Source: Aphidius gifuensis
Lineage: Eukaryota; Arthropoda; Insecta; Hymenoptera; Braconidae
Assembly: GCF_014905175.1 (NCBI RefSeq)
Contig: NC_057788.1
Coordinates: forward strand, 2,108,001 to 2,172,000
DNA: 64,000 nucleotides
Direction of reading: 5' to 3'
Part shown: positions 24,097-36,128 of the stretch, piece after piece
Position numbering within the stretch: the first letter of the stretch is position 1
Layout of the letters: every line of letters starts with the position of its first letter
Program-made: the position numbers and the translations under genes
Notes under the pieces: model-generated
The model's database searches: none
What the model saw: only the letters and a program-made list of their open reading frames with translations
Told to the model about the DNA's origin: nothing

Positions 24097-26404
24097 TTAA
24101 CACTTAAGATTAAATAGACTCTTTATCAAGTCCTCACTTATTTTCATATTAATTTGTTTAACTCTACGAGCTGAAGCAACATAAATTGATTGATGCTTTG
24201 ATGATATTTCCATGGCTTTTATTTCCTCATCTTCAGGAATTGCTTGAAATTTATCTTGTAATTTTGTTATAATTTTTCCCTGCTCAGTCCATTGAATAAT
24301 TTTATAAACTTCACCTTGACCTACAAAAAAAAAATAATAACAATCAATAATGAGTCACAAGTTAATTATTTAAAAGTATACTTACTTGTTCCAGCATAAA
24401 TAACTGTTAAATCAACAACATTGCCACAAACACTTTTACTAATTTTATCAGCAACAATTTTTGTAAGATATGATTGCTCGTTTTTCAATTCAAATATTGG
24501 TCCATCCATTAATGGCTCAATCACTGTATCCATGGTTGAATAATCACCACTTGTACTATGATAGTTTTTTAAATTTTCTTGACAAAGTTTTGGTCTTGCT
24601 TGGGGAATATTGACTGGATCTGATAATGCATTATTTTTATAATATATTTTCATAAAATCACCATCAAATGCCCTGTTGATATCATCAATATGAAATACAC
24701 AAATTCCTGAATCAAAGCTTTTACTAAAATCATCACCATAATTTGATATTGAAAATGTGCCATAAAAAAATTTATCATTTTTATGTATTTTGTAAATGCT
24801 GTCTGTAAAAAAAAAAGAATAAATAACAATTAATAAACATAATTAAAATTAAAATATTTGGTTATCTATTTTTTCTATGAAATTTAAATTACTCATTGTT
24901 TCGAATGATGAACAGTTGAGTCTAGCTTTTGCATATGTGCTCCAAGTTCGTGGTTTTTTTGATGTTCCCTTATCTTTTTTGCAAACTCTTGCAACTCGAA
25001 AATATGTTTCGGCTCCTCCAGGTATATCAGAATGTCCTCCTGTAATATAATTATTATAAAATTTAAAAAACTGACAAAAAATATCATATTAATCACATGA
25101 AAAAAATTTATTAAAAATCAATTCATTCTCGTAGAAAAAAAAAATTCCTTCTTACTGTGGGTTTCCGCAGAAATTTCGTCAATAATTTGTATTTTTTTAT
25201 TCTCATCAACACTCCCAGTTTCTTGGAAAAAAAATAAAACTTGGTGATCAACATAAAATGATCCTACATAATCTTCATCACCTGAAATTTATAAAAAAAT
25301 AATTAGCAAACTGTTTCGTCAAAGAAAATATAATGTAAATAATTACCATGTGGCCATATGCGTTTATAATTTTGTGATGTTTGAATATCAATTGGATCTA
25401 AAACACCCTTATTTTTCAATTTAAAATTTGTTCGAAATATAGATGGTGAATAATAGTCGCTTTTATTGAAGCGAGGTACACCTGAATAAAGTGTAATTCC
25501 ATTTGGATCCATCAATGCTGTTGCCTTACGAGTTCTGGCAACACTACATTTAAGCGAAAAAGGTGATTTCCAATTGACGCTATCATTTAAACTGACTTCA
25601 AAATTTTTCTACAAGTAATTTTTATTATTTTTATAAATATTTAATTATTCAATCAACATACATAATTTTATCATTATTATTTTTAATTTATTTTTAAACT
25701 TACATGAATAATCCAATTTGTCGATTGATAATTTTTTACTCCACAAATAAATAATTTATTTTTTCTAAATGGCTGAATTATTTGTATGTCATTGTCATCA
25801 AAGTCTTGCTGTAATTTTATGTATATGTAATATTGAAAGAAAAATAATATTTAAATCATCAAAAATTACCAGTTAGTCTTTTAATTAAATTTATTAAATT
25901 AAAATTGTAAAAAAATTTCTTACGTAAGTGTTGGTACTGGTAATATCCGTTAAATTTAATTTAAAAATATGACCCCTTCAGAAAACAAAATAAATACATA
26001 ATTAAATTAGTAATAATAATCGACAAACATGGATAATGGATTATATTAATACCTTCCTCCAACAAAAAGATTGTCGTTTTTGTGGTCCAAATAAAATATT
26101 GGATCTTCAAGAGAATTCAGATTGAGCTCACGAACTATAAAACAAAAAAAAAAAAAAAGGCATAATAATTATTATCAATAGTTACTATGAAAAAAAAAAT
26201 TATCAAATTAAATTTTTTTATAACTATAACAAGTTATTTTTATTATTACAAATGTTATTTTGATATTAAAAATACAGATTCGATTTCGAATCATCCAAAC
26301 TCACCAGTGTCATCTTGACTCAGTGAATCAGCTAAAATATTTGAGATGATGAACCCAAATAATATCAAACTGATTGTTGTTATCTCACATTGAATTTTCA
26401 ACAT
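24097..26404 (-). CDS. secreted sema-domain-only protein (semaphorin-like)
   Basis: Nine exons (26404-26305, 26134-26053, 25975-25924, 25808-25704, 25608-25347, 25281-25156, 25039-24893, 24802-24386, 24320-24097) sum to 1515 nt, 504 residues. A signal peptide (about residues 1-25, ending NILA) leads straight into a seven-blade sema fold. Landmarks are LFVGGRGHIFKLN (blade 1), NKLFICGVKNY, DYVGSFYVDHQVLFFFQE, TYFRVARVCKKDKG with WSTYAKARLNCSS, GICVFHIDDINRAFDG, and VIYAGTSQGEVYKI near the end. The stop comes right after the last sema strands: no PSI cysteine module, Ig domain, TM segment or cytoplasmic tail. Ordinary insect semaphorins are about 700-900 residues. It is embedded antisense inside the 4-TM array. 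It may act as a soluble plexin ligand or decoy. Confidence 0.87.
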
Positions 26405-27200
26405 TTTAAAATTAATTATTGAACAATTTAAAATATTTAAATTTCCTGATTAATTAAATTCAATATTAAAAAACAAAAATTTGATTTTATATTCAACAAA
26501 AAGAAATAATTTTATTTGTAAATATAATTTTATGTTTTTAGACAAACTTGATTTATTTATATTTATTTTTAATCAATTTAAATTAAAATGATGAATCAAA
26601 ATTTTATTATATATTTTAAAAAATGAAATTGAGTATTTTTAATAATAACAGAGTATAATAATTATGAGTTTTCGATGTGGCAAAGCCACGCGTCAACAAT
26701 ACGAAGTTTAAAAAAAAATTACAGTGGCACCTTTATATATAGTAGCCGGACAAAGTGTAATTTTCTATTTTCCTAATTTCAATTTCCTTAAAAGGAGCCA
26801 GTACATCAGTCAAGCCACTGATTCACCTGACTGATGTGGTGGGAATTATCAAAATATCATATGTATTGTTCTATCTCGTTACACATACAAACAAGTATTT
26901 CAAAAAAATAAAAATTTCATTTTTTAACATTTTATTTTATTTAAAAAAAAAATATATTACATGTGTTGCATATACATAATAATAATTTTAGTTGACCTAG
27001 AAACTTTTATCAATATTTTTTTTTTAATAGCTAAAAATAACTACTATTGTCAGTGTTATCTATGAGTATAAAACAAGTCACAATATACATTTGGAATTCC
27101 CATCCTCAAAGGCAAAGACGTCACACCAAATAAACAACTCCTAAAAAGGTAATAGCAATCAAAAAGCCTGTAAAATCCATCCTGATAAGATTCTTAACAC
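26405..27200. other. intergenic DNA upstream of the sema-like gene
   Basis: No gene seen. A richer patch at about 26680-26880 contains two occurrences of CTGATG/CACCTGACTGATG-type sequence and a TATATATAG motif, probably the promoter region of the sema-like gene on the other strand. The remainder is A/T runs. Confidence 0.3.
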
Positions 27201-27299
27201 TGACGTGTCCATTTCAATAATAATTCACGTGCGTATTTTTACGGAATTTCCCTGCTTATCTATACAATACACCCAATTTTTTACACAAGCAATACCAGA

Positions 27300-27720
27300 G
27301 ATTCCAAAACATGTTTTATATATCTATTATGTTATTTTAGAAAGATCCAAAATTAGGGTACCTGTGGATTTATCTAATTTATTATTGGTACTCCACTTAT
27401 CATTATTGGATTAATTATTTTTTTTTGTATTAACAAAATCCTCAGTAATAATTACTGGCATCATCGCGGATTCGCGGCCCTCATTGTTGAAGCTTTTATG
27501 CTTATAGATGGTTCATAATAAATTTTATTTATTTTAATATGTATTCATAATTTGCTATCATTTTTAAATAATTTATTCGATTATTAATAAAATGTTATTT
27601 CATATTTCAGATCTTGAATATTAATTTTTCACATTTGTTGTTACTCATTGTCAGTATATCTTATTTCTATTAAATCATATCAATATATTTATAAATAAGC
27701 TCAGTTTAATTTATTTTTAT
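27300..27720 (+). pseudogene. broken array copy: exon 4 and exon 5 remnants
   Basis: Exon 4 is recognisable from its acceptor at about 27339 and its KDPKLGYLWIYL start (family: x-E/K-P-x-x-M-Y-x-W-I-Y). The frame shifts by one base within about 15 codons, after which the expected IIGTPLIIIGLII reads in the next frame. The exon-5 remnant (about 27611-27680) still encodes FVVTHCQYI but has an in-frame stop four codons in. No intact exons 1-3 precede it; a GGAATTCC near 27095 may be a trace of exon 1. Confidence 0.75.
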
Positions 27721-28830
27721 TTTATTATTTAAACAAAAAAAAAAAAAATATAAATGATATGAGATTTTTTTATTTAATAAAATAAGGCAAAAAATAATTG
27801 CATTGATTCTAAAAAAAATTTTACAGCTTTTGTCAAAATATTTATAATTGTTTTTTAAATTCAATTTCAATTTTTATTATTCATTCGTTGATAATAATTA
27901 GATGTAAAATTTATAACTAATTATTAAATTTTGTTTATGATTTTTCAATTAAAATATATAATTAATAAAAATAATATTATCTGGTTGTTTTATATATTTA
28001 TTTCTAAAATTTTTAAAAATTCAAAATAAAAAATCGTCTCACGTGAGACTGTGAGAGTAAGGAAGGTTTGGTTTGTTTTTTTTTCTTCGAACTAGGGAAA
28101 TCTATTATTTATCTATCATTATTTTTCCGGAATGTAGGGTTGACCTTGACCATGAAGACTAGAGAGAGAGAAAGAGAGGTCTATGTTATTTTACAAATTT
28201 TTTTGCTATAGTATGAATGTTTGTCTGTAGTAGTTTGCCGTAGTTTGGAGTAGTTTCATTCTCAGCGAGTTTATCTTAACAATTTTAATATTTATAATTT
28301 ATAAATAATAATAGTGTTTTAAATTAAATATATTAACAAAACACTAAAAAATTAACAAATCGTAAAATAATAATATTCAATTAAACACAACTTTCAAGAC
28401 ATTTTTTTGTATAAATTAAAACAAAAAAAAAACTGCAACGCAATAAATTTTGCAAAGCTCAACCAACAGGTACAACACACACACGTTTTTTTTCACTATT
28501 TTAACTTACTTTTTTAATCAAGTTGTTTCAACATATTTTTATTCAAAATTTTTCTTTCTATTATTTACAATTTAATTTTATTTTATTTATACATAAAATA
28601 ATAGAAATTAATTATTTTTTATTTATAAATTATAATGAATTATTATTTAAAATTTAATTAATCAATTTATTTATCAATATGATTTTTTTGTTTAAAAACA
28701 TGTGTATATATTGATAATAATTAACAAACTATAAATTTATAATTAATAATTTCTTTATTTTTTTATTTTTCATCAATTTTTCAGGAAAATTTTTTAGGAA
28801 AAATATATTTTCAATTGGGAAATTAACAAA
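27721..28830. other. spacer and probable promoter/5' UTR of array copy 9
   Basis: No coding gene seen. A less AT-rich block at about 28030-28280 (GAGA tract AGAGAGAGAGAAAGAGAG, then TAGTTTGCCGTAGTTTGGAGTAG) and a donor-like CAACAGGTACAA at about 28465 suggest a promoter and non-coding first exon for the gene at 28831. An acceptor-like TTTTTCAG lies at about 28775-28785. Confidence 0.4.
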
Positions 28831-29767
28831 ATGGCTGTAGGATCATTTCCACCATGCATCCCACGTGTAAGAATGAAAAAAAAAAAATTAATAATTATTA
28901 ACAATATTATATATGATAATTTTAAATATTTTTTTTTCAGATAAATATGACAAAATTTTTTTGTTGTGATTTACGTTCAGGAAGTTTATTTCTTGGATAT
29001 CTATCAATGGTATGAATAATTAATATAAATAAAATAAATTATTTATCAAAGTTTTAAGTAACATAAAAATGACTAATTTTAAGATTGAAAAATATTTTTT
29101 TTTTTTTATAGATTTCATCATTAATATCGATTTTGTTTATAACTATTTATACTCCAATTCGTTTTATGGAAGTAATTGATCCATCACCTTCAGACAAATG
29201 GAAACTTTTTTTTATAATTATCATTTGTGATGTTATACTTGGCTTGATAATGCTAATTAATTATATGATGATCCAAGGCGTTAAAAAAGTATGTTGCATC
29301 ATGAAATTATATCAAAATAATAATCTAATCAGCTTTTTTAATTTTTAATAAATTTAATTTGTTTATTTACAGTATAAACCATCATTGATGTATCCATGGA
29401 TTTACACTTATTTTGTTTTTTTAATACTTTCAACAGTAATTAGCATTTTAGTGATAATAATGAGTATTTATTATATGATAAATTATCCAATAAGCAGCGT
29501 AATTTTGCAAAGTTCATCGTCCATAGTACAGATGATTGTGTCCTCAGGTAATTATTATTTTATTCAATTAACATTTTCTATTTAAACAATAATAGAATAT
29601 TAAAAAAAAATACTAATTATTTTATGTTTTTATGTTTAAATTAATTTTTTTTTATGTTTTTAGCTTTTAATTTCTACTGTTTTGGAACTGTTGTTTCTTA
29701 TTGTCAAAAAATAATTCAAGATAATTCATTGACTCAACATCAAACTCTTCAAAATGAAAATTTGTAA
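28831..29767 (+). CDS. small four-TM protein, DUF4728/LAPTM-like, array copy 9
   Basis: Exons 28831-28866, 28941-29009, 29112-29288, 29373-29547 and 29664-29767 give 561 nt, 186 residues, phases 0,0,0,1. The leader MAVGSFPPCIPR is one codon longer than usual. Exon 2 has MTKFFCCDLRSGSLFLGYLSM, keeping two adjacent cysteines. Exon 3 ends MMIQGVKK. Exon 4 starts YKPSLMYPWIY. Exon 5 has TVVSYCQKII and an Asn/Gln-rich tail. Four hydrophobic segments. It follows a relic copy and precedes copy 10. Function unknown. Confidence 0.84.
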
Positions 29768-30818
29768 TTTAATTTTTAATAATTAATTAATTTTAAACAA
29801 TAAAAAATATCATTTACATTGTTATTTTTATTGATTAATTAATTAATAATTGTCGATTTTTCGATATTTTCATAATAAAAATAAAATTTTGATAAAATTT
29901 TTAACTAAAAAGTTTATTTTTCATTTTCATATCAACTGAATTGTTTCTTATTAATTTTAATTAATCGATTAAATTTTTATTTGTTATCATGTTATCAAAC
30001 AATATATTGTGTATATTTGTGTTGTAAAATTTTAAAGCATTTTTTTGTCGGTCGATATGTGATCTATTGAACAGATTCAGTGGCTCCATCATGTGGCCTA
30101 CAAAATAAATACCCGCGAATAATGAAATTTAAAATATCACTCAATGAAAATAGAAAGTTCAGGAAAATTGTTTGACAAACAAGATGAAACAGATGAAAAA
30201 TCGTGCATCCCTGTGCACCCCCGTCTAGTCTGGTCATCAATTGTTGCAACTTTTACACCTGTTTACACTGGCAGCCGTCAACCTGCAAAAAAATGTAAGC
30301 AAAATTATAGAAATATATTTTATTATCCGATAAACATCATCTTACAATTTAATATATAATAAATATAAATTTACTATTTTTCGTTTTTATTTAAATATTA
30401 TTAAAGGGTATTTTTAATTTTTTAAATAATTATTAACATCAATTTGTTTATTTATTTACTTGACTTAACAATTATCTAATATTTATTAATTAAATTAATT
30501 AAAAAAAACAATTACATTTTAATTTTTATTATCAATGTTGAGTTTTAAATATTTTAAATTATATAAAATTATTAACAATTTATTCAATTTTATGGTGTTT
30601 TTGCTAAAAATTAAAAAAGTTTTATGGTTAAAAAAAAAAAATGGTTGATGTTTGTGTTTGGCAAAACAAAAAAATTTGACACAATTCTAACATAAATAAA
30701 TTAAACATTTACATACTTATCCATTAACTGTTTGAATTAATTAATAATTTTTTTTTTTTATTTTTGCAGAATTTTCATTCAAACAAATATATTCTGTTGA
30801 AAAAAAAAAAAAAACATA
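29768..30818. other. spacer with candidate first exon of array copy 10
   Basis: A less AT-rich block at 30050-30295 ends in a donor (AAATGTAAGC). It contains a short ATG frame (from 30144) without recognisable domains. An acceptor (TTTTTGCAG) lies about 50 bases before the start at 30819, so the block is most simply a 5' UTR exon of that gene. Otherwise A/T-rich. Confidence 0.4.
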
Positions 30819-31735
30819 ATGGTTAAATCATCGATATGGGGAGTTCCTCAGGTATAATTTATCATCTAAATTATTTATATAAAAAAAATAAATATTTTCA
30901 TTTGAATATAATAATTTATTGTTTATTTAAAAAATAGATAGAAAGAAGATTATGCTGTTGTTTCAAAGTTGAAACTGGAAGTTTGATACTCGGCAATATT
31001 GGGCTTGTAAGTAAACAAACAATTAATAAAAAAAATTTTAATATATAATTCATATAGCTTACATAAAAAATAAATATATATTTTCAGATTTTATCAGTGA
31101 TAATAATGTTTGGAATTCCAATTATACTGACAAAATCAACTGTAATACCAAAATTGATTTTGGACCATTTAAACATTGACAATTGGTATCCATATATTAT
31201 TGCATTTTGGGTACTGTCAATTGTATCAGTACTTTTTAATTTATTATTAGTAAAAGGTGTACTCAACGTACGTATTATTATCAATTTTAATAATTATTAT
31301 AAATGTTTATTTTTCTTTATAATTAATATTATGGTTTAATGGTGTTTTAGGAAAAACCAAAACTGATGTTTCCTTGGATATATGGTGTTTACATAAGTCT
31401 TATGATTTTAGCACTAGTATCTATTGGTCTTATGGTAGGATTATGGTTATCATCTGTAACACTACCTTATGGAATTATCATAACTGAAATTATTGCTGTA
31501 ATAGGTTCATTATCATTCTTAGGTAACTAAAAAAAAAGTTTTTTTATTTTTTTATTTCAAATTTACATGAAAATTTTGTTTATCATTTAATTTTTTAATT
31601 AATTTTTCAGGTATTAGTTATTACTTTTTTGGTGTTGTTGTTTCACATTGTCAGGATCTTATTTTTATTCAACAAAATGATTTGGCTCAGTACACAAAAC
31701 CCTACAGTCTTAATTATGAATTTCATAATTATTGA
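30819..31735 (+). CDS. small four-TM protein, DUF4728/LAPTM-like, array copy 10
   Basis: Exons 30819-30851, 30938-31006, 31088-31267, 31351-31522 and 31611-31735 give 579 nt, 192 residues, phases 0,0,0,1. The leader is MVKSSIWGVPQ. Exon 2 has RRLCCCFKVETGSLILGNIGL. Exon 3 ends LLVKGVLN. Exon 4 starts EKPKLMFPWIY. Exon 5 has VVVSHCQDLIFIQQ and a tail with several Tyr residues (YTKPYSLNYEFHNY). The tail carries a YEFH sequence that loosely resembles a tyrosine sorting signal; this is only suggestive. It is the last copy of the array. Function unknown. Confidence 0.84.
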
Positions 31736-32315
31736 ATTAAAAAAAATATTAGCATATATTTTTTGTGAGATGAGAAGGTAAAGCTAACTACTACTATTAA
31801 TATATTTTTTTAAAAAAGAGAAAATTACAAATGAGACATTTTTAATAGCATTGTTTTAATTTATCAATTATTTTAATTATCTGTGTGTGACAATGGAACC
31901 TAACAATGTCAGAGAATATTTATAAAATTACTGAATTTTATTGATGAGTATTATTAACTTCAGGCTAATTAATTTGAATCCGTACATAAAAATATTTTAA
32001 TTATTATCAACTTAATTAAATGCTTCGTTTTTATATACAATTAATTTATTAATAAAAAAAAAACCAACAATGTAATATTGTCGAAAATAATATTATTAAC
32101 TAAATAAAAAAATTAATTTATATTTCTAATTTGTCTTTTATTTTTCAAAGTAATTTCTTGATGATTTGTAAATTAATTAAAAAATATTTAAAATTCTTTC
32201 TTTATTTCTTATGTAATTTATTTGAAAAAAAAATTTATTTAACGGGTTTTCATTTAATTTTCAAGTGTCCAAGAGAAAAGACAGATAATTTTTTTAAGCG
32301 GAAAATGAACAAATT

Positions 32316-33834
32316 TTAAAGTTCCAGCATGATTCGAAGAGTTGTAAAATAAGAAACAGCTGTAGACACAAACTAAAAAAAAAAAAGGATAAATAAATAT
32401 TACAATAATTATTCGATAATCATTTTCGGATTGATAATTAGTAATTATTAATTACACTGGCGTAATACTGATAAGACAATGAACCAACAAATCCAGATAG
32501 TGATATTGTTATTGGTTTTTGAGTTCTTTGCATCATTATTTGAATTATTTTTTTAGCATCAGTTGACAATTTATACCATGGAAAATTGTAAAGACTATTC
32601 ACCATAACATCACTAGACTAAAATATCATTTACAAACAAAAAATACAAATTACTAGCAAATTAATACATTAAAATTAACAAAAAATAAAAATTAATATTT
32701 ACTGTTACAATTAAATTATCAGCTGCTCGTGCACATACTAAAATATTAATACTCGCACTCAAAACTAATACTGTAAATTGCAATTTAACAGTAGCTGGCT
32801 GGTTCTATTAAAAAAACAAAATGAAAACAATTAAACTATTTAACAATAATTAATTACAGTAAAAATAAAAAATTTCTATAAAATATTTTCAACTTACAGA
32901 TGCTAAAATAATGCTTCCAAGTACTATTCCAATAATTGTCATGGAAATTGTTGTAAATGCAATGCCTGAAACTGTCTTGATAATTTTTTCCGTGAATCTA
33001 AAATTAAAAATTAAATTAAATACAAAGCAATATGTTAAATTTGAAATTAAAAAAAAATAATATATTACAAAATTAAATCATGATGTTTTTTAACGTAATC
33101 TTTTAATTGTTTGTAATTTTTAATATTATTTATTTCTAATGCGAGTATTTCGAAAAGGGCACCAGAAAACCATAGATAAAGTGCCGCTTGACAATCCAAC
33201 ACTAGTCCAGCTGATATCTGAAATCCAACTAAAATATCTTGAGCATAAATTATTGTAAATGTTAATAAGGGCTCAGTTGAAAATGGATAGACAGCATCAT
33301 TTGGTAATTTTTGAGGTAAAAATAATGGACCAATTAAAAATAATATTGATGCAATGTAATATGACCATGTCATATATGCATGAAAAAACCATGATTTATC
33401 AACATAATTTTGTAATATAATTCTTTGATTTTTATTTGCTGTTTTTAAATAAAAATCTAGCTTCATTGATATTTCCTTAAATAGAAAAAAAAATAAACAC
33501 AAATTATATCAATTGAAAAATAATTATAAACATTATAAAAAATATTTAATTTTACATGATTATATTGTCGATTAATTTTTGTTATAGAAATTTTAATTAA
33601 AAAATTAACAACACCAGACATGAAAATTGCTGTTTTCATAGCAATCAATGTATCACTTGAGTATTTAATTATTGCTCCAATTAAAGTTAAAAGAACAAAA
33701 AATGCATCGATAACACAAAACCACCATAAAAATTCAAATAAATATTTTTTATATTTATTTTTTGGTTGCCATATAAGCATAAAACAATTTGTTATTTTTG
33801 TAAATTTAACAGCAATTTCTGGTGTTACTTTCAT
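32316..33834 (-). CDS. insect odorant receptor (7tm_6)
   Basis: Six exons (33834-33556, 33475-33069, 32997-32898, 32804-32703, 32617-32456, 32372-32316) sum to 1107 nt, 368 residues. These receptors are ligand-gated cation channel subunits with inverted topology that pair with Orco. Several hydrophobic segments are visible. The conserved C-terminal half is clear: HHDLILFTEKIIKTVSG (the typical H-x-x-I/L-x-x-F helix), the penultimate-exon segment NSLYNFPWYKLS and RTQKPITISLSGF, and the last exon FVSTAVSYFTTLR. Length is slightly below the usual 380-420. Start chosen as the first ATG (MKVTPEIAVKFTK), typical of OR N-termini. All splice phases agree. The subfamily and ligand cannot be read from the sequence. 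It is a singleton here rather than part of an OR array. Confidence 0.88.
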
Positions 33835-34484
33835 GATTGAAAATAAAATACTGAATAAAGATTTTTAACTTTTAAAATAGGTGTGTTATTATGTATAATA
33901 ATTTGATAGAGGCGAGAAGTAAAGAATCTACCACTATTCTATATCCTATATACAAATCAATTTAATTATACCCCATTGTTAAAAACACAAAGGGTTGTAT
34001 TAATTTAATATTCTTCTGTATTTATATACTGAAGGTAAAATGAATTTTGCTATTTAAAATGTTGAAAAGGAAATATTTGTTAGTTGAAAATAGGGAAGTT
34101 TTGTGGGAAATATTATTTTCATAACATGTGCTTGTAATTGCACTCTATTGTTATATCAATGTGGTACTTTTAGGAAATATGAAAAATAATAAGCTATAAG
34201 AAAAATATTTCAATCAAATAATTTAACCCTTACTTACTGAGGAAAATAATGTGTGAAAATTTACAACACGTTGAAAATGTTGTGAATAATATTTCCATCT
34301 GCCAGTTTCGATAAAGCCATGGTGTTGGAATTATAAAAATAAATAAAAAGTAAATTAGTTTTATGGTATATAAATGATATATCAAACACGAGTGTACATA
34401 AATTAAAGAAATAATATTTATTTTATTTTTTGAAAAACATTATACAGTTTTATATTTTTTAAATTTTTATTTAAAATAATAATA
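33835..34484. other. intergenic DNA upstream of the odorant receptor
   Basis: No gene seen. It probably contains the odorant receptor promoter on the minus strand; no box is convincing. Confidence 0.3.
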
Positions 34485-35374
34485 TAGGGAAAAGCGGGGC
34501 AAAATGGAACACCCAAAAAAATATTTTGACTTATATTATTTTCAATTTTTTTGTTACTATTTTGATTAAAAAAGCCGGAAGAAAATTGATGCAATAAAAA
34601 AAAAAAATTCTTATAGTATATTCTTTTCTTTCTCTCTTTTTTTTTTTTTTTTTCTCCTTATATAAAAAGGAGAATGAAGCCTCTCTTCGAGACATTTGAT
34701 TGTTTTTCACATTAAACAATGATTAATAATGATGTATCATTTGTTTTTGTTTAATTAATTAATTTTTTTATTAATGTTGTTTACCCGTTGCTAAGTGACA
34801 GTTTGTTTGTTTATAGAGAAGAAATGTGGTAAATAAATTAAAAAGGAATTGAATATATAAATAAGAAGAAATAAAAAAAAAAAAACTTATCTGATTAAGG
34901 TTGCTTATAAATAGTTCAATCGTCACCCAATTTTTTTTTTTTTCGACTCATTTTTTAAATGAAATGAATATCTATACTCTCAATTTTTTTCAATTTTTTC
35001 TGACGTCGTTTTTTTGAGATAATGAATGTCAAAATTGACCACTTTTATACGCGAGGATAAGACTATGAGTTAAAATACCGTACATTTTTATTTTTATCGA
35101 GTTCGTTTTTCACTAAAAATCCTTTGAATTACTATCAAATTGTAGTGCTTATACGGGCCTTCTAAGCCTAAATATTAGTACGACTATGTCCCTTGTAAGC
35201 AACCTTAATATAACATTTTATCAAATGAAGATAAATAAATTTATGAGTAGTAATTTTTAAATTATTTGTTTTTTTTTTATTCATTAGTAAGAAAAACTAA
35301 ATAGAAAATACTATTGTCATACATCGATTCATATTTTTTTCCTTAAGTGTTCCATTTTGCCCTGCTATCTCCTA
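34485..35374. mobile_element. non-autonomous DNA transposon, about 890 bases, hosting a second element
   Basis: Imperfect terminal inverted repeats of 28 bases with 4 mismatches: the left end 34485-34512 contains GGGGCAAAATGGAACAC and the right end 35347-35374 contains GTGTTCCATTTTGCCC. No transposase frame lies inside, so it is a MITE-like or deleted copy. The interior holds a poly-T tract, a small CTCCTT/AAGGAG hairpin near 34655-34675 and a complete second inverted-repeat element at 34894-35209. The superfamily is uncertain because no clear target duplication is visible. Confidence 0.7.
34894..35209. mobile_element. MITE, about 316 bases, inserted in the larger element
   Basis: Terminal inverted repeats of 17 bases with one mismatch: ATTAAGGTTGCTTATAA at 34894-34910 and TTGTAAGCAACCTTAAT at 35193-35209. 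The interior is non-coding but richer than the flanks. The position inside 34485-35374 gives an order of insertion: this element is the younger. Confidence 0.72.
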
Positions 35375-35496
35375 CTTGGTATTATATATTTATTTATTTT
35401 TTTATATAAATAATGATAATATTAACATTTTAATAATAAAAAGTGATTTTTTTTTTTTATTATCAATAATTTACAAGTAAGAGTTATTTATTTATT

Positions 35497-35598
35497 ATGG
35501 AGGCTAGGAGCCACAAGTTTCATAACTCACGAGCTAATCAACAGAGACTTCGTACTAGACTTAAAAAAAGCGTCTCTGAAAACTCTATCGCTCACATT
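35497..35598 (+). other. candidate isolated coding exon (34 codons)
   Basis: An ATG at 35497 opens a frame with higher GC and ordinary codon variety, encoding a basic peptide (MEARSHKFHNSR, then RLRTRLKKSVSENSIAHI). It ends exactly at a donor (ATTGTAAGC). Composition and splice signal look like a real first exon, but I found no partner exon downstream. It may be part of an inserted or decayed gene. Confidence 0.25.
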
Positions 35599-35934
35599 GT
35601 AAGCTTTTTTTTATATATTGATTCATGTGATTATATAATACAACAACTTTTATTTATTTAAAATAAATTATTTGTCAATTTTTTCTAATGATATAATTAC
35701 ATCTTTAATTACAAGAGTTTTATAATTTTTTTTAAAGTTGGAATAGCTGAAAATAATCACCAAATTATTTAAATGAATTTTCATTTTAACTGGTGTTGAT
35801 TTAATTTTAATATGAAATTTTAAATCTAACATCTCATGAGATACTGCAGGTAGAAATTTATAGTCAACTTTTTTTGAATTTATAAATGAATAAATTATAT
35901 AAAATAAAAAGACTAAGCTTCTGCTTATAGGTCC

Positions 35935-35960
35935 TAATGCCCGAATATATTCGGGCATTA
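35935..35960. repeat. perfect 26-base palindrome
   Basis: The two halves, TAATGCCCGAATA and its reverse complement, are exact. It lies at the 5' end of a minus-strand open frame (35958-35668) without recognisable domains, next to transposon debris. Confidence 0.7.
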
Positions 35961-36128
35961 ATTTCTTCGTGGAAGTTGTCAGCTAATATGTTCATTTAAA
36001 TTTAAACATTTACAAATTTTTTTAACTGTATGAGATACAAATATCAGACCTATTTAATTTTTTTTTTTTTTGTTTTTTTAGATTAATGGATTTCTGTTGT
36101 CTGAATTTTTTAAATAAGAAAACTCTTC

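Noticed and set aside
30144..30359. Short ATG frame upstream of array copy 10
   Set aside because: It lies in a probable 5' UTR exon ending at a donor, without domain or conserved pattern; could be an upstream ORF but not supportable as a gene.
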